Shown piece after piece: positions 1 through 5,995 of a stretch of 11,354 nucleotides of DNA. The translations under genes were made by a program, and so were the position numbers. This DNA is from Actinomycetes bacterium. GTDB lineage: Bacteria > Actinomycetota > Actinomycetes > Actinomycetales > Dermabacteraceae. Position 1 is the stretch's first letter, and every line of letters begins with the position of its first letter. The stretch covers positions 1 to 11,354 of the forward strand of contig JAEWEZ010000023.1 of NCBI GenBank assembly GCA_023389045.1, in the 5' to 3' direction. The notes under the pieces are model-generated. The model searched no databases. It was not told where the DNA came from and was given only the letters and a program-made list of their open reading frames with translations.

Positions 1-9
1 CGCGATGCG

Positions 10-1689
10 TCAGTGGTGATGGTGCTCCGTCGGCAGGGAGTAGTCCCCACCGGTGAGGGCATCGATCTTGTGTTTCTCGTGGCCGGCGTGCTCAAGAGCC
101 TCACGCAGCTCGGCCGGAGTAACCGGCTCGATCCGATCCTTGAAGAAGAACGAGGTGGCCTTGGCACGCAGAGCAGAGACGCCCTCGCCCGCCTCGAGCG
201 GACGGTAGTCGTCGTGCTGCACCAGCACCCAGCGATCGAACTCGTTGAGCGGCTCGTGGATCTCCAGCATTTCGCCGTCCTCCATACGAACCACCTTGGA
301 GGTCTCCACACCGTGCAGGGCGAGATCGCGCTTCTGACGCTGGATCGAGATGCACAGACGCTTGGTCACCCAGAAGGCGAGCGGCGGCACCACGAAGAAG
401 GAGATGCGGTACACCCAGGTGAGGTTGTTGATCGACATATCCAGGGCGATAGCCAGGAGGTCGTTGGCGGCGGCGAGAACCAGGATCAGGTAGATCATGA
501 TCCAGGCGACGCCGATGCCGGTACGCACCGGGGTGTTGTAGGGCAGGTCGAGCACGTGATGCTCGCGGTCATCGCCGGTCACCCAGGCTTCGATGAAGGG
601 GTAGAAAGCGAGGAAGGCCAGGAACGCCCCGTAGAAGGCCATCGGGATCAGCATGTTCCACGAGAACACGTAGCCAAAGATGGTCGACTCCCAGCCCGGG
701 ATCAGACGCAGGCCACCGTCGGTGAACAGCATGTACCAGTCGGGCTGCGAACCGGCGGACACGGGGGAGGGGTCGTACGGACCGTAGATCCACACCGCGT
801 TGATGCTGGTCGTCGCGGCGATCAGGGAGATCACGCCGAAGACCAGGAAGAAGAAGCCGCCAGCCTTCGCGGTGTACACCGGGAAGAGCGGGAAGCCGAC
901 GACATTGCGGTCGGTGCGGCCGGGGCCGGGGTACTGGGTGTGCTTGTGCAGCACGAGCAGCACCAGGTGGATCGCGATCAGGCCCATAATCGCCGCGGGC
1001 ACCAGCAGGATGTGGATGGTGAACAGGCGGGGGATGATCTGGGTGCCGGGGAACTCGCCTCCGAAGAGGAAGAACGACATGTAGGTGCCGACGATCGGCA
1101 TCGACTTCGAGAGGCCGTCGGCAATACGCAGACCGTTACCGGACAGAACGTCGTCGGGGAGGGAGTAGCCGGAGAAGCCAGCAACCATGCCCAGCATCAT
1201 CAGGGCAAAACCGACCAGCCAGTTCAGCTCACGCGGCTTGCGGAAGGCACCGGTGAAGAACACGCGGAACATGTGCACGAAGATCGCGACCATGAACACG
1301 AGCGCGGCCCAGTGGTGCATCTGACGGAACAGCAGACCGCCGGTGACCTCGAAGGACAGCTCGAGCGTGGACTCGAAGGCGCGGGACATGTGCGCACCCT
1401 GGAGCGGCTCGTAAGGGCCTTCGTAGATGACCTCCTCCATGGAGGGGTCGAAGAACATGGTCAGGAAGGTGCCCGAGATCAGCAGGATCACAAAGCTGTA
1501 CAGCGCGACCTCACCGAACATGAACGACCAGTGGTCGGGGAAGATCTTGCGGGCGAAGAACTTCACGAAGCCGCTGCCGGAGACGCGCTGGTCCAGCCAG
1601 TCGCCGCCGACGCTGCCAAGCTTCACCAGACGACCGGAATCGTTGGCGCTGGAGGAGGTGCTGCGCGGGGAGTCAGGGGTGCTCGTCAC
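10..1689 (-). CDS. qcrB: Cytochrome bc1 (bcc) complex cytochrome b subunit QcrB
   Basis: Membrane cytochrome b of the actinobacterial bcc complex; it oxidises menaquinol and moves electrons between haems bL and bH. The 559-residue protein shows about eight hydrophobic helices (roughly 58-80, 123-145, 157-176, 222-247, 277-300, 335-365, 392-415, 427-445). Haem ligands fit H125 and H139 on helix B (14 apart) and H226 and H241 on helix D (15 apart). The quinol-site signature is PDWY at 316-319, the actinobacterial form of mitochondrial PEWY. A cytosolic tail of over 100 residues follows the last helix, as is usual in actinobacterial QcrB; here it ends in four histidines. The start is GTG at 1687-1689, four bases after the qcrA stop, with an AAGGA site inside the end of qcrA, so translation is probably coupled. 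It is the last gene of the visible operon; what follows lies outside the window. Confidence 0.97.
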   Translation of the reverse strand: MTSTPDSPRSTSSSANDSGRLVKLGSVGGDWLDQRVSGSGFVKFFARKIFPDHWSFMFGEVALYSFVILLISGTFLTMFFDPSMEEVIYEGPYEPLQGAHMSRAFESTLELSFEVTGGLLFRQMHHWAALVFMVAIFVHMFRVFFTGAFRKPRELNWLVGFALMMLGMVAGFSGYSLPDDVLSGNGLRIADGLSKSMPIVGTYMSFFLFGGEFPGTQIIPRLFTIHILLVPAAIMGLIAIHLVLLVLHKHTQYPGPGRTDRNVVGFPLFPVYTAKAGGFFFLVFGVISLIAATTSINAVWIYGPYDPSPVSAGSQPDWYMLFTDGGLRLIPGWESTIFGYVFSWNMLIPMAFYGAFLAFLAFYPFIEAWVTGDDREHHVLDLPYNTPVRTGIGVAWIMIYLILVLAAANDLLAIALDMSINNLTWVYRISFFVVPPLAFWVTKRLCISIQRQKRDLALHGVETSKVVRMEDGEMLEIHEPLNEFDRWVLVQHDDYRPLEAGEGVSALRAKATSFFFKDRIEPVTPAELREALEHAGHEKHKIDALTGGDYSLPTEHHHH

Positions 1690-1693
1690 GGGA

Positions 1694-2767
1694 TCACTTG
1701 TCCTTGTGGATGTCCCAGAAGCTGGGGCCGATCGGCTCGGGGAAGTCGCCCTTGGCTACCAGGTAGCCCTCGGCGTCGACCTCGATCGGGAGCTGCGGGA
1801 GGGGACGGTGTGCGGGTCCGAAGATCACCTTCGCACCGTCGGTGACGTCGAAGGTGGACTGGTGGCAGGGGCACAGCATGTGGTGCGTCTGCTGCTCGTA
1901 GAGAGCCACCGGGCAACCCACGTGGGTGCAGATCTTGGAGAAGGCGAGGATGCCCTCGTAGCCGTTGGCGAGGCTCTGCTCGTCCTTGGCCAGCGCCGGG
2001 TCGATACGCACGATCACGGCGGCGGCCTTGGCGCGCTCCTCCAGGAAGTGCTCCGTCTCGGGGGTGAGGTCCTCCGGCATGATGTGGAAGATCGAGTTCA
2101 TCGCCACATCGGTCGCCTTGATCGGCGTGCCGTCGTGGTCACGAGCCAGGCGCATGCCCTTCTTCCAGAAGGTGTGGTGCAGCTTGTTGCCCGGCAGGGG
2201 ACCGAGGGTGGACAGCGGCGCGAGCACCGCGATCGGCAGGGCAGCCAGGGCCGCGACCATCGAGGTGACGATCAGGGGGCGGCGTCCGATACCGGACTCC
2301 TTCAGGCCCTGGGTGATGATCTCGGCGGCAGCCTGGCGGGTCTCATCGGATCCGCGGATGGCGTGACGCTCTTCGACGACCTCTTCGTCGGGCATGAGGG
2401 TCTTGGCCCAGTGGATGGCCGCCGCACCGATGAAGAACACGGCCACGGCGAGGCCCAGACCGATGGTCAGGTTCGACCACCAGAGAGCCTCAAAGGTGCC
2501 CTCGTGCTCGGTGAAGATATTGCGGCCGACGGGGCGCACGAAGATGTACGCCGCGATGAAACCGATGGTGCCCAGAACCGAGATCAGGAACATGCCGGCG
2601 ACGATGCGCTCGGCGCGCTTCTCGGCCTTGGGGTCGCTATCCGCCTGACGGTGGACATGCGGGGGCAGACCGGGGTTCGGGAAACCGCCGCCCTCCTTGG
2701 GGGCGATTGCGCTGACACCCTTGCGGGGCGTGGTGCCGTCGAGGTTTTCGTACTGGTGGTTGCTCAC
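1694..2767 (-). CDS. qcrA: Cytochrome bc1 (bcc) complex Rieske iron-sulfur subunit QcrA
   Basis: Rieske [2Fe-2S] subunit that takes electrons from menaquinol at the outer face and hands them to the QcrC haems. With the start used here it has 357 residues: three membrane helices (about 55-77, 99-121, 164-186) and a C-terminal Rieske fold. Box I is CTHVGC at 280-285 and box II is CPCHQS at 299-304. Cluster ligands are C280, H282, C299 and H302; C285 and C301 should form the conserved disulfide. Three helices, rather than one, is the actinobacterial form. A twin arginine (about 162-163) precedes helix 3. I chose the GTG at 2765-2767, which overlaps the qcrC stop as GTGA and has GAAGG four bases upstream. 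An in-frame GTG at 2786-2788 would add seven residues and is less likely. Confidence 0.95.
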   Translation of the reverse strand: MSNHQYENLDGTTPRKGVSAIAPKEGGGFPNPGLPPHVHRQADSDPKAEKRAERIVAGMFLISVLGTIGFIAAYIFVRPVGRNIFTEHEGTFEALWWSNLTIGLGLAVAVFFIGAAAIHWAKTLMPDEEVVEERHAIRGSDETRQAAAEIITQGLKESGIGRRPLIVTSMVAALAALPIAVLAPLSTLGPLPGNKLHHTFWKKGMRLARDHDGTPIKATDVAMNSIFHIMPEDLTPETEHFLEERAKAAAVIVRIDPALAKDEQSLANGYEGILAFSKICTHVGCPVALYEQQTHHMLCPCHQSTFDVTDGAKVIFGPAHRPLPQLPIEVDAEGYLVAKGDFPEPIGPSFWDIHKDK

Positions 2768-2776
2768 TTGGCCTTC
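2764..2776 (-). promoter_or_regulatory. qcrC/qcrA stop-start overlap with ribosome binding site
   Basis: The last bases of qcrC and the first of qcrA share GTGA at 2764-2767. A GAAGG Shine-Dalgarno sequence at 2772-2776 lies four bases before the GTG. This arrangement suggests translational coupling and decides the qcrA start in favour of the inner GTG. Confidence 0.7.
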
Positions 2777-3564
2777 GCCCCCAGCCACAGAGCGCAGCCC
2801 ATGAGCAGCGCGAGGATGATGGTCCAGGCGTACAGGCCCTCAGTCACGGGGCCGAGCGAGCCGAGCGAGAGACCGCCCGGGGAACCGTTCTTGTGAATCT
2901 TGTCGAGGTATGCGATCACGTCGCGCTTGTCCTCAGGGGAAAGGTTGGAATCGTTAAAGACGGGCATGTTCTGCGGGCCGGTATCCATCGCCTCGTACAC
3001 GTGACGGGGCTCGAGACCGACGACCGGGGGAGCGAACTTGCCCTGGGTCAGGGCGCCACCGGCACCGGCGGCGTTGTGGCACATGGCGCAGTTGATGCGG
3101 AAGATCTCGCCACCGTTGACCGGGTCACCCTTGGAGGGATCGAGGTACTCCGCGGCGGGCACAGCCGGGCCGGGGGCGAGAGAGGCCACATAAGCGGCGA
3201 GCTGGCGGGTCTGCTCAGCGTTGAGCTGCGGCTCCTTACGGTGTGCCTGCGGGCCGGAGGCCTGCATGGGCATACGGCCGGAGGACACCTGGAAGTCAAC
3301 GGCTGCGGCGCCCACACCGATCAGGGAGGGGCCAATGGCGTTGCCGTCATTGTCCACGAGGCCTTCGGCATTGCGGCCGTGGCAGGTGGCGCAGTTGGAG
3401 ACGAACAGCTGCTGGCCCGCGTCGATGTCGTCCTGCGTGTAACCCTCGGCCTGGGCGGTACGCGGCTGGAACGCTGCGTACAGCCCGCCGGTCGCGACCA
3501 GCGCGAGCAGCAGGATCACGAGTAGCGCCATCGGATGATGACGACGTGCGGCGAGTGCCTTCAC
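2764..3564 (-). CDS. qcrC: Cytochrome bc1 (bcc) complex di-haem cytochrome c subunit QcrC
   Basis: Membrane-anchored di-haem cytochrome c. In actinobacteria it replaces both cytochrome c1 and soluble cytochrome c and passes electrons directly to the aa3 oxidase. The 266-residue protein has an N-terminal signal anchor (about 12-31), haem site CATCH at 58-62, a second haem site CAMCH at 159-163, and a C-terminal helix at about 244-262 followed by a short basic end. Likely axial methionines are in RMPM (97-100) and QNMPVF (198-203). The GTG start at 3562-3564 has GAGGT seven bases upstream (3572-3576). It lies 64 bases after ctaE, with no clear promoter or terminator between them, and overlaps qcrA by four bases. 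Confidence 0.96.
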   Translation of the reverse strand: MKALAARRHHPMALLVILLLALVATGGLYAAFQPRTAQAEGYTQDDIDAGQQLFVSNCATCHGRNAEGLVDNDGNAIGPSLIGVGAAAVDFQVSSGRMPMQASGPQAHRKEPQLNAEQTRQLAAYVASLAPGPAVPAAEYLDPSKGDPVNGGEIFRINCAMCHNAAGAGGALTQGKFAPPVVGLEPRHVYEAMDTGPQNMPVFNDSNLSPEDKRDVIAYLDKIHKNGSPGGLSLGSLGPVTEGLYAWTIILALLMGCALWLGAKAK

Positions 3565-3628
3565 GGTTCGGACCTCGATTCGTGGAGGGGGCGGGCGGGA
3601 GAGTCGGGAGGGGCGAACGGCATGTGGA

Positions 3629-4360
3629 TCAGAAGATGGTCCACACGAACTCGACCGGGATCACGTGTTCGGGGTTCATCGAGGTCATGATCGGATCGAT
3701 CAGGTACACGATGGCGAACAGACCGATCCACACCACGTCGACGAAGTGCCAGTAGTAGGAGATGCAGATCGCGGAGACCTGCTCATGCTGCGTGAACTTT
3801 TCGGCAGCGAAGGCGCGGGCAAGCACGAAGAGGAAGGCGATGAGGCCGCCGACCACGTGCAGACCGTGGAAGCCGGTAGCGAGGTAGAAGACGGAGCCGA
3901 AGGGGCTCGAAGACATCGTCACCCCGTGGTGCACGAGCTCGGTGTACTCAAAGGCCTGGCCGGAGACGAAGACGGCACCCATGAGGAAGGTCAGGGTGTA
4001 CCACTCGACCATGCCCCAGCTGAGGGGGTTGAAGATCGAGCCGTCTCGACGGCGCTTCGGGGTGAAGGGAGCGGACCAGGGGAACTTGCCCTCGGCCAGC
4101 CACACACCGATCTGGCAGGTGAAGGAGCTGAGCACCAGGATGGTGGTGTTCACCAGCGCGAAGCCGTGCTTGAAACTCGCCTGCCCCTCGGCGAACTCCC
4201 CGGGCACCATGGAGCGCAGGGTGAAGTACATGGCGAAAAGCCCGGCGAAGAACATGAGCTCACTGGAGAGCCACACGATGGTGCCGACCTGCGTCGCGTT
4301 GGGGCGGCCCACGGTGGGCACAACGGACGAGGAGCGCTGAGGCAGGGTCGCTGTAGTCAC
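3629..4360 (-). CDS. ctaE: Cytochrome c oxidase (aa3) subunit III CtaE
   Basis: Subunit III of the aa3-type cytochrome c oxidase, a membrane protein of the terminal oxidase that partners QcrCAB in the actinobacterial respiratory supercomplex. The 243-residue product has five hydrophobic helices (about 24-48, 66-88, 116-138, 153-183, 196-222), as expected for the short bacterial form. Family landmarks are SSELMFF at 32-38, TGFHGLHV at 162-169 and WHFVDVVW at 204-211. A basic loop (KRRRDG, 102-107) sits between helices 2 and 3, and about 20 residues follow the last helix. The frame stays open upstream to 4552, but the family resemblance begins only after the GTG at 4358-4360, giving an N terminus starting MTTATLPQ. 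The upstream Shine-Dalgarno (AAGAG-like) is weak. It is the first gene of the ctaE-qcrCAB operon; other oxidase subunits are not in the window. Confidence 0.94.
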   Translation of the reverse strand: MTTATLPQRSSSVVPTVGRPNATQVGTIVWLSSELMFFAGLFAMYFTLRSMVPGEFAEGQASFKHGFALVNTTILVLSSFTCQIGVWLAEGKFPWSAPFTPKRRRDGSIFNPLSWGMVEWYTLTFLMGAVFVSGQAFEYTELVHHGVTMSSSPFGSVFYLATGFHGLHVVGGLIAFLFVLARAFAAEKFTQHEQVSAICISYYWHFVDVVWIGLFAIVYLIDPIMTSMNPEHVIPVEFVWTIF

Positions 4361-4420
4361 GTCACCACTCTTGTCGTGTCGTCTGCTTCGGCGCCGCGAT
4401 GCACGACCATCGGGGCGTCG

Positions 4421-4435
4421 CAGGGCGCAGCCCTG
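4421..4435. repeat. Perfect 6-bp hairpin in the ctaE leader
   Basis: CAGGGC, three-base loop GCA, then GCCCTG. Further pairing out to 4416 and 4440 is possible with two G-T pairs on the plus strand; on the ctaE mRNA those become mismatches. If the proposed ctaE promoter is right, this hairpin lies in its 5' untranslated region, about 60 bases before the start codon. There is no T-tract, so it does not look like a normal terminator. Confidence 0.4.
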
Positions 4436-4449
4436 TGGCGAACCAGGCC

Positions 4450-4479
4450 AGCATATCGTCTCTGACGCGCCGTCATGAA
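4450..4479 (-). promoter_or_regulatory. Candidate promoter for ctaE-qcrCAB
   Basis: On the minus strand a -10-like TATGCT lies at 4450-4455 and a weak -35-like TTCATG at 4474-4479, 18 bases apart. It would give a leader of roughly 80 bases before the ctaE GTG. The -10 is reasonable and the -35 poor; this is inferred from pattern only. Confidence 0.3.
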
Positions 4480-4490
4480 CCCGGACACGC

Positions 4491-4525
4491 ATCGGTCCTG
4501 TGACGATGCTTGCCCTGTGACCGAT
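4491..4525. repeat. Inverted repeat in the ctaE/trpD divergent region
   Basis: ATCGGTC at 4491-4497 and GACCGAT at 4519-4525 form a perfect 7-bp inverted repeat 21 bases apart. Overlapping it is a direct repeat, CCTGTGAC at 4497-4504 and 4514-4521, with a partial third copy (CCGTGAC) at 4526-4532. The position between two divergent genes suggests a protein binding site, but no regulator can be named. Confidence 0.4.
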
Positions 4526-4553
4526 CCGTGACCCCCACGACGCGTAGGTCACT

Positions 4554-4559
4554 CAAAAT
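4554..4559 (+). promoter_or_regulatory. Candidate -10 element for trpD
   Basis: CAAAAT lies 14 bases before the trpD ATG, so transcription starting here would leave almost no leader. GTGACC at 4528-4533 is the nearest -35-like hexamer, but its spacing (20 bases) is long. Low confidence. Confidence 0.25.
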
Positions 4560-4573
4560 GCGATGATCGAGGC

Positions 4574-5659
4574 ATGAATGATCTCGCACCGACCTGGCCT
4601 GGACTCACCGCCCGCCTGATTCGCGGGGAGGACCTCACTGCCTCGGACGCAGCCTGGGCGATGAATGAGGTTATGGAAGGCGCCGCCTCTCCCGTGCAGC
4701 TGGCCGGTTTCCTTGTTGCTCTGCAGTCCAAGGGATTCACCGTTGCGGAGCTCGGCGCTCTGGCTGACGCGATGACCGCGCATGCGCGTGAGGTGGATGT
4801 CACCCGTGAGGCGGTCGATATCGTCGGCACCGGTGGCGATTTGGCCCAGACCGTCAATATCTCCACCACCGCTTCCATGATCATCGCCTCCACCGGGCGC
4901 ACCGTGGTGAAGCACGGCAACCGGGCCTCGACCTCGAAATCCGGGTCCGCTGATGTGCTCGAAGCCCTGGGGGTTCGTCTGAACCTTCCTGTCCCGCAGG
5001 TTCAGGACCTCGTGGCGGAGATCGGGATGACCTTCCTTTTCGCCCAGGTGTTCCATCCCTCGATGCGTTTTGCAGCGGAGGCGCGGAAGGGCCTGGGGGT
5101 TCCGACGGTGATGAATGTGCTTGGTCCGATCACCAATCCGGCGCGGCCGCGCGCGAGCGCCGTGGGTGTGGCTGATCCGGTCGTTGCCCCCAAGGTTGCG
5201 GGGGTTTTCGCCGATCGCGGCACGAGTGCTCTGGTCTTCCGCGGGCACGACGGTCTGGATGAGCTGACCATCACCGACTGCTCGGATGTGTGGGAGGTGC
5301 GCGGCGGTCAGGTGCGCGAGCATGTTCTCGACCCCTTCGCGCTGCTCGGTCTGGAACGTGCCGAGCATGATGCGCTGCGTGGCGGCACTGCGGAGGAGAA
5401 CGCTCAGGTGGTTCGCGATCTCTTTGCGGGCCGACGGGAGGGGCGCCTGGGTCCCGTTCGCAATGCCGTGCTCCTGAATGCCGCCGCCGGGATCGTTGCT
5501 TACGACGGGATCGGTTGCGAGGCCGAGGACGGTTTCACCGAGCGTTTTGCCTCCGCTTTTGCCGAGGCCGAGCAGGCCTTGGATTCGGGTCGGCCTGCTG
5601 ATCTCGTGGAGCGCTGGGCAGCGGCGAGCGCCCGCGCCGCGGAGGGTGGAGCGGCTTAG
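4574..5659 (+). CDS. trpD: Anthranilate phosphoribosyltransferase TrpD
   Basis: Cytosolic enzyme of tryptophan synthesis that joins anthranilate to phosphoribosyl pyrophosphate to give phosphoribosyl-anthranilate. Its 361 residues are close to the family length. The N-terminal helical domain (about 8-75) is followed by the PRPP-binding motif GTGGD at 85-89, NIST at 95-98, KHGNR at 113-117, HPSMRFA at 161-167, the conserved GPITNPA at 184-190 and GLDE at 227-230, whose acidic pair binds metal. The ATG at 4574 gives the usual N terminus. GAGG at 4569-4572 is only one base from the ATG, too close for a standard ribosome site, so initiation may be near-leaderless. No other trp gene is in the window. 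Codons ending in T are more frequent here than in the respiratory genes, consistent with lower expression. Its stop overlaps the convergent RAM gene by four bases. Confidence 0.96.
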   Translation: MNDLAPTWPGLTARLIRGEDLTASDAAWAMNEVMEGAASPVQLAGFLVALQSKGFTVAELGALADAMTAHAREVDVTREAVDIVGTGGDLAQTVNISTTASMIIASTGRTVVKHGNRASTSKSGSADVLEALGVRLNLPVPQVQDLVAEIGMTFLFAQVFHPSMRFAAEARKGLGVPTVMNVLGPITNPARPRASAVGVADPVVAPKVAGVFADRGTSALVFRGHDGLDELTITDCSDVWEVRGGQVREHVLDPFALLGLERAEHDALRGGTAEENAQVVRDLFAGRREGRLGPVRNAVLLNAAAGIVAYDGIGCEAEDGFTERFASAFAEAEQALDSGRPADLVERWAAASARAAEGGAA

Positions 5660-5934
5660 ATCTCCCCGGCGCCGAGGTCGAAGGCGTCGTCATGGGAGGA
5701 GTAGGTCTTGAAGGCGATATTCGTCGTCGTATCGACCACTCCGACGATCTTGCTGATCCGATCCGCGATGACGTCGGCGAGGTCCTCGTGGCGGCGCACC
5801 CGCACCAAGGCGATGAGGTCCACATCGCCGGTGACGGAGTAGACCTGGTCCACGGCGTCGATCTCGACGATCCGCTGTGCAACCTCGGGGATCTGCGCGG
5901 ACTGCACGATGATGGAGACGATGGCGGTGATCAT
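5656..5934 (-). CDS. Stand-alone Lrp/AsnC ligand-binding (RAM) domain protein
   Basis: A 92-residue protein consisting almost only of the RAM domain, the part of Lrp/AsnC regulators that binds amino acids and drives oligomer formation. The N terminus MITAIVSIIVQ, the central VYSVTGDVDLIALVRV (about 31-46) and the C-terminal strand TNIAFKTYSS (about 71-80) match the beta-alpha-beta-beta-alpha-beta pattern. There is no helix-turn-helix, so it probably does not bind DNA alone. It may sense an amino acid and modulate a partner; the ligand is unknown. The ATG at 5932-5934 has GGAAAAG six bases upstream; an in-frame GTG five codons earlier is possible. It is downstream of the nuclease gene on the same strand (58-base gap) and ends inside the last codons of trpD. 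Family call is firm, role open. Confidence 0.85.
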   Translation of the reverse strand: MITAIVSIIVQSAQIPEVAQRIVEIDAVDQVYSVTGDVDLIALVRVRRHEDLADVIADRISKIVGVVDTTTNIAFKTYSSHDDAFDLGAGEI

Positions 5935-5966
5935 GTCGAGCTTTTCCACGGTGAACGGATGCCTCC

Positions 5967-5995
5967 ACTCTATGACTCTTTGCGGCGACTCTTCA
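5967..5995 (-). promoter_or_regulatory. Candidate promoter for the RAM-domain gene
   Basis: On the minus strand TGAAGA (5990-5995) and TAGAGT (5967-5972) are 17 bases apart, giving a leader of about 26 bases. Three AGAGT words occur between about 5967 and 5992. The -35 overlaps the stop codon of the nuclease gene. Pattern evidence only. Confidence 0.3.

Noticed and set aside
13..1845. 610-codon open frame on the plus strand across qcrB
   Set aside because: It is antisense to a clear cytochrome b. Its product is a Gly/Glu/His/Arg-rich low-complexity sequence typical of the mirror frame of GC3-rich genes.
1427..2896. 489-codon plus-strand frame across qcrA
   Set aside because: Antisense to the Rieske gene with no recognisable domain; composition is that of a shadow frame.
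3565..3628. Separate promoter for qcrCAB in the ctaE-qcrC gap
   Set aside because: No -10 or -35 pattern is visible in these 64 bases, and the genes are normally co-transcribed.
4361..4552. 64-codon upstream extension of ctaE
   Set aside because: Arginine-rich non-conserved sequence over the divergent promoter region; subunit III resemblance starts only after the GTG at 4360.
5967..5993. Triple AGAGT motif as an operator for the RAM gene
   Set aside because: The words are five bases long and unevenly spaced (8 and 13 bases), too weak to call an operator.
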